Assembly: GCF_901933205.1 (NCBI RefSeq)
Contig: NC_044571.1
Coordinates: forward strand, 55,551,994-55,615,993
DNA length: 64,000 nt
Direction of reading: 5' to 3'
Source of the DNA: Camarhynchus parvulus
Taxonomy: Eukaryota; Chordata; Aves; Passeriformes; Thraupidae
Shown here: piece after piece, positions 1-12,933 of the stretch
Position numbering within the stretch: position 1 is the first letter of the stretch
How the letters are laid out: every line of letters starts with the position of its first letter
Notes under the pieces: generated by a model
Told to the model about the DNA's origin: nothing
The model's input: only the letters and a program-made list of their open reading frames with translations
Database searches by the model: none
Position numbers and translations under genes: made by a program

Positions 1-3000
1 CAATTAGTTGTCATTAGTGTTGTTGATTATGAGAGACCAAGCTCTAATGATATTCTCGACTAAGAAGAAAAGAGACAAACTGGAATGGACAGGTTTTGTC
101 AGCATGCAAACCCCAGCTGTGACAAACAGCTATGTTCCATCTTCTATTTAGCCTCAGTTCTTTCACAACCATGTAGATTAAAAGACTCTCAAAAAAATTG
201 CAGGGTCATCCTAAGATGCTTGTCTCTTTCCCTAGTTCTCATTTTTTAATGCAGTTGCTACATTGGCTAGTGATAATTACACATTTCACTCCTTAATTGT
301 TACAATTATTGAACATTCTACTTATCTGCTCTGTAATTTCATTTCTTAAAATGTGTGTATAAATGCAGCATTGTGTCATGTGAACTGCTTTATATGAGCA
401 ATCCTTTAGAATTCTTTCACTGACTTGAGAGGGAACCAGGCTACCAGTAACAAAGGAGTAGACACAGAGGAACATAAATCAAGAGCACCATATTTCTATA
501 CTCCTTTTGAAGCTGTGATAAGGCCCTGGGATCAATAAAAGACCTTGTCAGTGACTCATAACTGTGCAAGAAGTTTCTCATGCTCTAGCCTAAACTTGTC
601 AGGTTACTCCCTAAGTCCAGTTGAAGTGTTGTTGCCATCTTTGCAGAGGATGCTGTTGGTTCCTTGTTTCACATTAATACTTATATCTGAGGCCTTTTTC
701 TCAGCAGAATATATTTCAGTATCTTATAACTAACTCATTAGTTGAAAGTACAGAAAAACAAGTCTTTAAAATTATCACAAAAGAGTAGCATGGCATAGTT
801 ATAGAGAATGTTTTCTTTGTACAAATCACTATGCAAAGCAGACATTTCTACCATTGTGATGTCTTAATACCGTACAGCTTAGACAGCATCCTAATTTTTA
901 TTTTCTAATACTCTACTGACACCTTCTGGAATACAACACTACTTTTGATTTTACAGCTGACTTGTGTAGTGGTAATGATGGAGTCAACAAAAAAAAAAAA
1001 ATTCTGATGCTACCACATATCCCAAAACACAAATGTCAGCATATCTTTTACATTATTAGTTTTCACTGATTTTGAAGCATGAAAATCATAAAGCAATCAG
1101 GAAAATATAACAAAGTGAACATCTCTAGATTGAGATAATCTAGTTTCAGGGGAAAAAGCAGCCAGTATTGCTGCTAGTAATGTCTAAGATATTTATAAAA
1201 GTCTATCTATTGAAGGCCAGGGATTACAGCAAAATCTCTGTTTTGTTTTAAAAATGTGTAGAGGTCAAAATTAGGAGCAGGACATTCTTTCAAACTCTAT
1301 CTCATATGCACATTTAATTCCTCAGCTCTCTTTATTCCCCATTACTGGAACTGAAGATGGAAATCTTGTCGCACATAAAGTTTCAGCACTTGAGTGTGAG
1401 AACGACCCAGTTATCCATGACCTCTACATGAAGCCTGCAGGTACAGCGCAAGATTTATGAGATACATTCATCCTTCTGGAGGACATGCATCCAATGTGTA
1501 AAATTACAACAAATATTTAGACTACTGAATCTCCTTGCTGACATATTCAAAGACAGTTTTGCAGACAGCTAGTTGTCTCTCATCCTTAATGGCAGAAAAG
1601 ACAAAAAATCTCTATTTTTTCTTATTTTCAAAAAAATAATAAAAAGCATATGTGATTCATAAAGGCAGTATTTCAGGTTCATGTCTTTGATGTAATAGAA
1701 GAGTAGAATATGTAGAATAATAACGCAGTGCAACTATGCTGAGAAATCTTTTCAGCATTTCGTGTTTTTTCTTTGAAAGAAAGGGCTGTTTGATTCTGAG
1801 AATTTTATTTTATGGAGCTTTTAAATTTTTTTTAACCCATTATTGTCTCTTTATGTAGTGTTTATAAATTCTGACAGAACAGATTTTCTTTAGAGATATT
1901 TAACAAAATAACCGTAATTTTTAAAAAATGGTTGTGGGCTGATTCATGTGAATACACAGAAAATCCTCAGATTTTTTTTTTTGGTGTTCTAATAAAAATG
2001 CATTTTCACTATAATTACACTGGATCTAGTTACATATTGAACAAAAAATGCACCTACATAATCAAACAGGACATCAGGAACATAGGGGATGAAGCAAAGG
2101 GGAAAGTCCGTCAGGTTATTTTCTTCTATAAATAGTAAATACAACCTTCCAGTCAGAAGGAAGGACAAGAAGAAGCAGATATATCACACATATCACATCT
2201 GGCTGCGCAGCTGGTTTCCAGCAGCGTTTTGGCCCCCATGACTATTCAGATACTTTTCTAAGTCTGTGGTTTACTGTAAAGAGATGGCACCCATCTATCA
2301 AAAATGTGCAATGGCATCTTTTTAATAGGTTAACTAAGTTACAGAAGCGGCTTTTAGCTAGATTATTTGGGGAGTGGTGCCCAATGTTTGGAGACAAGCA
2401 AAGACCCAGGAACACGCTGAGAGTACCTTGGGAGCAGGAACAAAAGGTCAGATGACAAATCTCTTGAGTGCCTTTATGCCAACACTCATATTCTGGTAAA
2501 GAAAAAAGAAGAAATTTGCAGTCTTCATGTGCAGTCTGAGAATTACTCTCTTAGTCTCTTTGGAAGTACAGATATTTGGTGGGATAACTCATGTGACTCA
2601 AGTACCGCAATGGACAGTTGCAGGCTGTTCAAGAGAGACAAAAAAAGTAAAAGGAGAGAGAGTATGCTCCACAGAAAAGATCAACCTGGTCTTCTGGAGA
2701 TTAGCTGTAAACAAGAGGACAGATCTGTAAATCTAGAGGACCAGAGAATCCAGTCTAGAGGACTGGAGAAGTTGATTTCAGAGAAAGAAATGAACCAGAT
2801 TCTCTAGAAAATCTCTCCAACTTAGATTTCTGTACGATTCCATTATGGTATGCTAGGAATGTCCCTCACTATTGAATGCTGCATCATGTTAGTGATGCAG
2901 GATTTTTCCCAAGAGTAACTTCTTCAACTGGATACATGAATCTTACTGACATAGATAATGTCTGAAATTATGTATAGCAGCCTATTCTATTTTAATAGTT

Positions 3001-6000
3001 GAAGGAAATTAAAAAAAAATAGTTCAGAGGAAACTGAGGACTCAGTTTCTTCTGGTTAATAATTTGTGTGAAAAGAACTGGCTCTAAATACTGTGCATAT
3101 TTCTTTTTCTTAAACAACATGAAATAGCTATGAAGCTCACTTTGTTATTTAGCAGTTTGACAAGATAATTTCACAGTAACTATGAAGCTGCATGTTTGAA
3201 TCCTTAAAACTGCCACTAAGAAAGGAGTATATCGACTCTAATACTGCTCCATCCATTTATTTCTGCTTTTCTGAGTTATTTAAACTATGAGATAGCCTAG
3301 AATGGATTTCTCTTTTTCTGTTGCAGTGATTATATATTTTGAAAAATGTTTTATCACTTTTATATTTGAGTGAAGTTTTATTAGTTACTAAAGAATATTC
3401 TTTACAGAATTTAGTGAAAAAAATTAATGTGAATGTTTGAATGTTTGAAGTCCTCTACTTCATAATGCCACATAATGCCTAGAAAAAGAACAGAACAAAT
3501 ACCAAGGTTAAAACTCAATTTTACCACCAATCTTAGCATTATCAAGTGGGATGGAAATAGGTAATAAAGTCTGAAATTGCAGATGAATTCACATGAAAAT
3601 ACATGTGAAATCTGTAATTTCTGATTTTCTCTATCATAAAGAAAGGATAACACATTCAAAGAATTTTTTTCCTTTGCAACTAGAGAGTCCTTTTAATTTT
3701 ATCATAGATTTAGTTTGGTTTGTTGTTTGGCTGTTTTGGGGGATGGGTGGGGTGGGAAGACAGGGGGGTTTCATTGGCTGGTTTGGTTGTATTGTTTTCC
3801 TCAAAAATATACCCTAAGCTTAGCAGATGGTTTATACCCTAAGTATAATTATCTTGTAATAATTCTTGGTTGAAGAGACTGTTCACACTCCTCAGCACAA
3901 TTGTCTACAGAGATAATAGTGCTGTGAAGCTTTTAACCTGAAATCAAAAAATCCTAGTTTTCAAGAAGCTATATTTGACTCTATCTCCCCATTAGATACA
4001 AAACAATATTTTCTTGACACGGTAGGCATTTAATTAATAAAGTATTATGAAAACACTGTGCAAGGTAACCAAAAAGCACATCCAGGAAATTCAGTTATAT
4101 ACAGATTTATAGCTGCTGAAGAAAAAAAAGAGCAACAGCCTTTGAGGCCAATTCCTAGGCAGCATAAAGCCATTTTTCCCTGTAACACCTCAAAATTCAT
4201 TGTTTCCTCATTTTTCAGCCAAAAGAGAACTTCTGAAGTTATTCCATTGCATGAGGATATAAATCCAGTGTTAACCTTAAACTGAACTGTTTCTCTTACT
4301 TCCAGGAAAAAGTAACATGAGACATGTCATGAACATCTATCTCTAATATAAGCTCTGGCACCATCTGAGATGCATCCAAGATCCTCTAAATCCTTTGGAT
4401 TCATATGATGAATGTTGGCCTTTTAGCAGAAATGAATCTTTTATCTCTGAACAACTGTCCTATGAAAGCCATTGGCAGAGTTCATTGTCCACAAGATGAG
4501 CCAAATGCATCTCTTAGCCAAAATTGAGACGCCAGTTTCCCAGGCTGGCGGCGCCAAAGGCCGGCAATGAAGCAGTTGTGCCACTTGATGCAGCCATTAT
4601 CAAGTTGCCTGCTGAAAGGCTCATCCTGAAAATTAATGCACGCAGCTGTAGCTGCCAGGAGAAAAGAGAATCTACTCAATTTTCTAGACATTCAATAATT
4701 AGGGAGCCTGGCCTACTTAACAGGGGGTTACATCAGCCTGCCAAACTTGGAATAAATCTTTATACTATTACTATGATAAACTACACTTTCTTTTGCTCTG
4801 TGAGAATGGTCTGGGAACAGACCCTCATCACTGATGGTTTTGTGGTAGGTTTTTTCCCTCCTTCCTGCTCAACAGCCACATTTTACCCATAATTAGTAGT
4901 GGTTTATTTCAAATTAAAACTGGTGGAGTTTCCATTCTTACTTCCTTTACTATTTTCCATTTTTTTTGTTGTTCTTTCCAGGAAGGAAAATAAACAAACT
5001 TCTACATCCTAAAATAAATAAAGTGTGTGAAAAGCTCTGGCAGTAGTCTAGGAAAATGCTATCTCTGAATGCCCTTGTCAAGTTTCTCATCCTGTTTTTG
5101 CAAACCACCTCATTCCCTTAGGACTTCTGAATATCTCAGATAAAGTTGAATGCAAGTAGATATGTATGGGGTTCTACTTCTTTCTGAAAGAAACACTTAA
5201 AACACCAAAACACATTGTGAACATTTGATTAATATTGCCTACAGGCCAATAAATTACTGGTAGTCATTTTCAGGCTTTGTGGAGGGTGATCTAATGAATA
5301 TAAACAGAATATGAGTAATTCAAAAATAATGGGAAAATTTTTCATCAGCAGTAGGCTCTTCACATACTCAATTAACAGAGAAAACACCAAAAGACTCATT
5401 TCAGTTTGTTTCATGCTTGCAAAACCAATTTTCCACCTTCTCCACTCTAAGGAAATAATTGATTGGAAATATTTCTTATTTTCAGTTGAAAGTTTGTGCA
5501 AAACTCCATCCAAGGTTAATGCTAACTGACAATTTAGACCATGTGTGGTAGGTCAAAACAGAATTACAGCATATTCACATTTCTTTCCTCATTCAGGGGT
5601 AAGAAATTGGGTGGGAGCATGCTTTCTACTTCCAGACAGTAAGTGCTTTGGGAGGAGGGTGATAAAAGGAAAGAACTCACCAGAGCAGAATAATTGCCTT
5701 TCACACAAGTATTGTAATTTCTCTGCCCGAAGGAAAACACAAGCATGAGCAGAGGGACTTTATATTTAAAGATCCACATAAATGAAATAGAAAGCACTGA
5801 TTTCAACATTGGACTGTTTCTTCATGTGGTATAAAGCTTTAGGTTGAGTTGAGCTGCACAGTGATTTACACCAAAATAACCCAACAACTTTGGAGGTGAA
5901 AGACTGCTGGATGAGCTATACCTAGCTCTTATAAAAAGATTTCTCATAGTTTTAATAATTTCTTTTCCCATTTACCCATGCTTTTGTAGCACTTTCCAGA

Positions 6001-9000
6001 GACCCTTTTTAACAATCCTGGCTTTTAAAAGATTATGAGCAGCTATTTTAACTCCCATTCACCTTATAGGAATGGTGAGCATTCAGCACTTCTCATACTC
6101 CAGGTTTCCTATTCTGCTTCCAGACTGGTAACTCTCAAAGCCCTTGCCAAAGGATTCATTGGCTTTTCTGGCTGCAGCATTCTGATCCTTCATGCTGGAC
6201 TTGCATGGTTAAAGATTTTGTAATACAGTAGGCTACACTGTGTGTCTTCCTTTGATACTTTTTAATTTTTTTTTGGCAAATGTATGTCTTATTAAACAAA
6301 AAATAATTCAAATTCTCAAATGTCTAAACCAGTGGGTACCATGAGTTTTTCTGCAGAACAAGACACGATGCACAGATTTCATGACAACTTTCAGGATTTA
6401 AAAGAAACTCATTCTGTTGTACAGCCCAATATGCATATTCAGCCAATAATAATACAACAGTCTCATATCTTGCCCTAGTCTTCTCTCCAGTCTTGAATAT
6501 TTCCTCTTCCTCCCTCTATCTATCTTTTCCTCCCTCCACCTACCTTCTTCCATAGAACATGAACTTTCTCATTCTCTTTAAAATGATGGATTAGAGTGTG
6601 GTGCTCCTACTCATTTTGTAGATCACGTTGTTAATTAAGTCTTGATCAACCTCAGCATATGACCAACATCCACAATGATTTAGTTTGCTGACAACCTGCC
6701 TGGATGGGCTGTTTTCCCTGGTTTGATGACATCCTTTACCCAAAGCATTTCTTTTGCATAGAAGATTGCCAAAGTTCAGTTCTGCTGCCTTATGGAGCAT
6801 GTGTGTCTCTTTCCTGGAGCTGCACTTGAGGCTGAAAGTGGAAAAAATATAAATAAAAAAATACAGGAATTAATCAAGCCTCAGGCTCATAACAAAATGT
6901 TTAGTTTCACATAATCCCCAGCATCAAATGGAATAGTGAGGGTGTTTGTGCACACAGTCTCTATGTCATCACAGAATATATCTGGAACCTGTTGGGGTAA
7001 AAGTTTCTTCTAAAGCACAAAGTGGGTAACAAAGGGAGATAAAGCCTTGACCATGCAGAATTATTCCCTCATTAAAATGAATGAGAGCTGGAGGCCTATG
7101 ATCCATCACAAAAGCAGATTAAATGACAAAATAGCCCAAGAGGCATCACTGCAGCGTAGAAATTATCATATTTTGATTCACTGTTTCCTAATTGGAGACA
7201 AGCTTCTGGAACAGGATTAGCTTGGATTTACATGATGAAAAGCAATCCAGTGCTAATTGTATCAGTTGACTCTCACCATTACACATGATGACAAGCAAGA
7301 AAATAAAGTTCTTGTTTCTTCATAACATGAATTATTTGGATGGTGCTCATTCCAGAGCTATCAGGACAGGACACTAATTGCACAAAACATCTGTATATCA
7401 GCAAAGAACTGCCTTTCATCTCAACAGCACCATCTTTGTTAATAACAAGGAAGCAAGAGAGAAGCCCATTGCCTTGTAAGTGTGTGATTTGGTAACAGGA
7501 TTTTCATTAGTCTCAAGGCATGGCTTTGATAACTGTAAGTAGACAACTGTCAAGCATGGCAGAGAGTACACAAGTTTAACAGCAGCCCCTGATGCATCAG
7601 CTACTGATCCTCTATTTCCAGTAGAAATACAGGAGTCATTGGCATGAAAAACATCATGTCCTATGAAAACTATAATAATTCTGTTAAGTATCTTGGGTTT
7701 TTTTGGTCTCTTTTTAATGCCAAAAACAAGCTGTTTTTTCCTTTCTGTGGTATCATACTGTTCACAATTTCCTTGGCAGGCAAACACAAGTTAATTTTGG
7801 ACACACATGCTTTGTTTGTGGTCCAAGCTCATTCCTATCTCTGTTCTACCCATAGCTATACAGCTTCCCCTTGAGTGTGAGGAGAGATCAAGCGAGTTTG
7901 CAAGAGGCCAAGAACACAGTTCATTAATAATTTACAATCTTAATTTCCTAACAAAATTGGGGTTGGATTATTGAATGTATTTTGTACACAGAGGATGCAG
8001 CAGTAGCTATGCTTTTTTACAAAAAGAAGTAGCTGTAGGGGGAGAGGGAAAGCTGAGCTTTAGGCCACGGTTTTGTGCTCCTTCAAAAGAAAAATCACTC
8101 GTGTTTTTGTCCATACTATTTCCTCAATCACCCTGCATGTTACCTCACTTATAGCTTTATCACACTGCTGGCTACCCTACATTGTACTACATAATCTTTC
8201 TTGAGTGTCTTTAGTTGCAGCAAGGGCAGGATCAGACTCTGAAACCCACCTGACTCAGACCTCAAAACTGCAAACAAATGCAAGCTGTTGTCTTTGTAAG
8301 AAAAAATATACTGCACAGTACCCAGGCTATACTACAAATACATGAACTGAATTCTATATCTTCCAGCCTCCAATGGCAGATTTTTTCCTAAAGACAATTA
8401 GAATGTGCCAGGCCTCCACTCTCATAGTGGGACCAAAATGGTGACCAACCTCTGCAGACAGGAAAGAGTGCAACAACCCAAAAATATCCTGGACCTGCAA
8501 GACATCAAAGACATCACAGCACTGAATGGCCAGAAATCTGCAAAGCAAAGTCTCAAATTCACATTCTTGCCTGAAGTGCCTAGAAATTATTTTTGCAAGC
8601 ATTTCCTGACCTGGACCTGTTTTCATTAGAAAGCTTTTGCCCCTGTTTCTGGCTGAGCAGCTGAGTCAACATGTACAATATTTTGTTTTACACATCCAAG
8701 TTTGCTGGAATAGCGACCTCTGTATGTACAAGAGTTAATCCATGCTCTAGGATCCAACAGCTCTGGATAATTTTCTCACTGAAGATACCATCTGTTTTGC
8801 TCCTTAATTACATTACTCTCCATATTATATTTTTCCTGTTATTAACAGGTGGAAGAACATTAACTTTTACAGGCACAAGACAAGTATTCAAGCATTTGGC
8901 ATCCCTTATTTTCTAGTGACCATTTTGACTATTCTAAGAAATTAATTTGATGATTACAAAAAAACCTGACTAATTATGGTATGTATAAGTGACAAAACAG

Positions 9001-10600
9001 ATGAGCATTTTGCTCTCAGCCAAACAGCAAGAAAATGTAAACAAATTTTTGTTCCTTTGGCATAATTTTCTGGATTTGATTCCAGTTTTGTGATCATGTA
9101 AACCTCCAGAAGCCCCAGGTACCATACTTATTTATGGACATATCAGAGCAGAGATCCATCTCTGAAATCTCATTATCAATATATCAAATCAAACATAACT
9201 ACCATAAAAGAAATTTGAAAGCTGCATTGATGACCATTCAAAAGAATTTAACACACTGAAGTATATTTGCAGACAAAACATTAGTTATATAGTTTCTATA
9301 TATTTGATTACAATACTATGCTTGTTTTTTTCTTTCCTTGTAAGAGCATAAAATGTGAGGGTTTTGTACAATTTGTGAGCTTTTAAATTACTTAAATAAT
9401 CTTGAAAACCAACTGCAACTAATTTCTATTAGGTGGGTTTTCTTTTAAAACTTCTGTACATGACTACTTCTCAAAGCAATATTTCAAAAGTTGAAATCTT
9501 GTGTTGATAAAATTTGGTTGCATTTTTCAGCCAAATTGTTTTCATTGCAAAAATAAAAATTATTTTTAAAAATTAAAAAAAATCTTTACAAAATCGCATA
9601 AACAGGTTTAATGCCTTTTTTTTTCTAATTTCTCCAGTCTCTTGCAATAAAGCAGTATGTTCATGTAGGCTAAATTCAAAGCTCTAAACAGTGATGTTAT
9701 ATTCATTCTCTGAAATTAGACCACCCCTTTCTGAAAGTAAGTCAGCAGTAATTGGTTACTCAAATATCCTCTATAATTATTAAAATCTTCCCATATATTA
9801 ATAGATTCTGTTTGCAAGATGACCATAGGATGAGTGGGTCTGTCTTCTCCTCCTTGCTTGCTCTCCTTTGCTAGGCAACACCCTTTGTACCACCTCTGAG
9901 AGACAGTTGGCCCAGACTTAATGAAGGCTAAAAAGTAAATGATGCATTCTTACTGCCCACTTAACTTGAATAATTGGCTGCCATTGCTTATTTTGCAGTT
10001 TTCTGAGGGAAATCTTAGGCTCCAAAAAGTTAAATGAGCTTGAACAAAAGATGGCTAAGCTTTCCTTGCCATTGACTGGCAAGTAACCTACATGATATTA
10101 ACCTTCTGAAGCTAACTATTCACTCAAAGATGCCAGAGATGAGGCATAATTAAAATCAAAATTGTGGATCTGCAGAACAGCTTAAAAAAATCTTCCTCAG
10201 AAACTTAAATATTTTACTCTTTTTTGAAAGGGAAAGTTGTCTGGTTTAACACAAATTATTTGTTTAACAGAAGGTAGCATAAGCTGTTTGTTTTATTTCC
10301 TAAAGATTTCATTCCTGTTTTCTTATAATCAGCTCAGAGTACAACACTATATATGAACAGTTTGGACTGTCCATTTTCAAGTGCATGCCATCATTTTTAT
10401 CTAAACTGAACATAATATGCAATTTTCTTGATGAATATTGAAAGATCCCTTTGCAGTCCTTGCTCCTGCCTTTATTTTCTTAAGTTACTAGTTAAGAAAC
10501 TTTTTTATATTGTTTAGTCTCCTTACAATATCACCTTAGAGGACAGACCACAACACAACTCCTGGCCACAATCCTTTGTTGCTGTGACCTCCCGCCACTG
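1..10600. other. AT-rich non-coding DNA, no gene seen
   Basis: Stop codons are frequent in all frames and the open frames present (up to 123 codons, at 7416-7787 minus) are of the length expected by chance in AT-rich DNA. I see no clear interspersed repeat here. There is an A-run at 989-1001, a pyrimidine-rich tract at about 6480-6550 and a small GC-richer patch at about 4530-4570. Two stretches (7085-7290 and 9925-10170) have the balanced, low-repeat texture often seen in conserved non-coding elements, which is only an impression. Confidence 0.6.
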
Positions 10601-11250
10601 TGAAAAATAAGAATTTATTCCTACCCCTCATTTATTCTCTTCCCAAGAGTTTCCCCTTAATTTGATGACCTTTCCTTGTCTCCCATTACTCGCTGGTGTT
10701 TCTAAGGGCCTTTTAATGGCCTTTTGGGAAAGAACCTTGAAATATTTTGATCTTTGAAATTTGATCTTTGAAATATTTTCCCCATTAAAACATTTATGAA
10801 ATACAGATTGGAACAGGCAGGACAAGCAACAATATAGAGACATTTCAAACACTGCTGTACTCTGAGACATTTCTGCCGCGGGGGGATGTGTCTGTAGCAT
10901 ATAAAGCCACCATTTTGCTGCTTATGACTGGATTTTCTTCCTCAAGACCCTACCATTTAAACCAGTTTGGTGGGAATCCAGGTCTTCTCAGTGCTAGGAT
11001 ATTGTTAGAGATATACCTGAACATAGGAGCTGATGAAGACTTTATAGTTCAGCAATTTGGAAGGGCTTAAGAAGACAGAGACCTGCCCACAGGACTAGAA
11101 ACCACATCTTAGATGTCTGCATTTAAGTTGTTTCAAGTAGAAAAACCTCTGAAAGTGCCTGGGCTGGAAAGAAGTATTTAAGAGGAGGGGACAACATGGT
11201 GGGCAAAAGGGAGATTTACTTTAAAGGCTTATATTTTGGGTATTTCATAG
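10600..11250. repeat. Unassigned, possibly repeat-derived block
   Basis: This block is denser in G+C than its surroundings. It holds a perfect 14-bp tandem duplication (10747-10774), a G run at 10878-10883, a TATA-like CATATAAAG at about 10898 and a long stretch without low-complexity sequence. The texture resembles an old LTR or another interspersed repeat, but no terminal motif, polyadenylation signal or coding trace ties it to a family. Confidence 0.25.
10747..10774. repeat. Perfect 14-bp tandem duplication
   Basis: The unit TTGATCTTTGAAAT occurs twice head to tail with no mismatch and is flanked on both sides by AAATATTTT. The perfect identity suggests a recent slippage duplication. Confidence 0.85.
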
Positions 11251-11874
11251 ACAAAATCCGCATTACTTTATTTAGAGATACAGTTCTCTAGATTCTTTTG
11301 TGAATATATGTATTAGTATGACTTTACTTTAGAGAGAAGAAGTTACCAATGTCCTTCAAGAACATCAAGAAAAAGGTATGAAATATTCTGCTTCAAGCCC
11401 TTGGGAGATTCAGGGATCTCTGACAGCCATATAGATACCATTAACCATTTCAACAGTATCTCAAAAAATTATCACTAGTGACAATCTCAAATAAGATATT
11501 TGCAATCATAGTATTCATACACTTAGAAATCACTTCCTTTGAGCTCTGCTTTTCTTTCATGCTAGAAGAATATGAATATTACATTGTTAATTAATTGATA
11601 ATTTTGCTATAGCTTGTTAGAAGAGACATAGAAGTAGACTCTAATGATTTTCTTGAATTTTACCAGGAAAATAAATGTAAGGTAATTGACACTCTTTGAT
11701 CATGACTCAGCTTGATCTTTAATTGAGTATAATTAAAATCTATTTATTTTTCTATCTGAATAGCCTTTATTCACAATGAAACGGTTTCAGGGAATTAAGC
11801 TGAGTATTCAAAGTGTTGGCTTTGAGTATTGCAAATAACCTTACTTAAATTAGATGGACTTCAAGTCTGAATTG

Positions 11875-12597
11875 ATTTGCTTTGTCCCTGGGTATGCAGA
11901 CAGTCTGAGGAATGAGATGCTGTAGAGCAACATCATGGAAAGGGACCTAGGGGTCCTGGTCAGTGGCAAGTTGAACATGAACCAGCAGTGCCCTGGCCTG
12001 CGTGCATCAGGCACAGCATCACCAGCTGGGCAAAGGAGGGGATTGTCCCACTCTGCTCTGAGCTGGGGCAGGCTCCCCTTGAGAATTTGGGCAGTTTTGG
12101 GAACCACAAGGTAAGAAAGATATAATGCTATTAGAGAGTGTCAAAAGGAAGGCCACAAAAATGGTGAAAGGCCTTGAGGGGATGCTGTATGAAGAGCATC
12201 TGATGTCGCTTGGTCTCTTCAGCTTGGAGGAGACTGAGGGGAGACCTCATTGCAGTTACAAATTCTTCCCAAGGGAAAGAGGAGAGACAGACACTGATCT
12301 CTTCTCTGTGATGACCAGTGAGAGAACCCTAGGGAGTGGCCTGAAGTTGTGTCGGGGAAGGTTTAGGTTGGATACTAGGAAAAGGTTTTGGTTCTTCAGC
12401 CAGAGGGTGGCTGAGCACTGGAAGAGGCTCCCCAGGGAAGTGGTCACAACACCGTCTGACAGAATTTAAGTTTTGTTTTGACAACACTCTTGGGCAGATG
12501 GTGTGATTCTTGGGGTTAGTGCTATGCAGGGCCAAGAGTAGGACTTGATGATCCTTGTGGGTCCATTCCAATTCAGTATATTCTGTGATTCTGTCAT
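11875..12597 (+). mobile_element. CR1 LINE, ORF2 C-terminus plus 3' UTR, 5'-truncated
   Basis: CR1 is the dominant avian non-LTR retrotransposon; its ORF2 encodes an endonuclease and a reverse transcriptase. The translated plus strand, in several shifted frames, gives the conserved ORF2 C-terminal order: an ERDLGVL-like block near 11940, a SVKRKATKMVKGLEG block at about 12137-12180, a LGLFSLEE block near 12208, a GRFRLDTRKRF block near 12358 and a final HWKRLPREV block near 12417. The non-coding tail follows and ends in repeats of the ATTCTGTG type at about 12579-12596, the expected CR1 3' terminus. Frameshifts and a short deletion near 11998 show it is dead. Truncation at the 5' end with an intact 3' end is the normal result of target-primed reverse transcription. 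Confidence 0.9.
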
Positions 12598-12897
12598 AAT
12601 GTAGACCTTCATTTTTTATGAGGTTTGCTTTGATTGTTGCTTTATATAGTTCTGACTTCCTCATTTGAACAACAGGCCTGGGCCTAGCTGCATTGAGTGT
12701 GGTGTCTGTGTCTTTTTACTTCTAGCAGGACATGAAGAGTCTTGGTGCTATCAATATGCCCATGAGAAAGAGTGGCACTATAACTAACAAAGTCTCTTTG
12801 CTAAGGTACCTTGTAGCAATCAGCTCTTAATAAAATCAAGTTCAAAATACCTTACTATATTGTAACTTTCCTTCTTATGACTGAGAGCAATTCTGAA

Positions 12898-12933
12898 GTT
12901 GTGTAAGCTAGAAAACTAGTTGTGTAAGCTAGA
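12898..12933. repeat. Short tandem duplication, 21-bp period
   Basis: The 15-mer GTTGTGTAAGCTAGA occurs at 12898-12912 and again at 12919-12933 without mismatch. Confidence 0.8.

Noticed and set aside
2365..2395. GTGGTGCCCAATGTTTGGAG as a retroviral primer-binding site
   Set aside because: No LTR precedes it and no retroviral sequence follows; a chance resemblance.
7416..7787. 123-codon minus-strand frame
   Set aside because: No recognisable domain, and frames of this length are expected about once by chance in a window of this size and composition.
12125..12469. 114-codon plus-strand frame as a gene
   Set aside because: It encodes the C-terminal motifs of CR1 ORF2 and is part of that decayed element.
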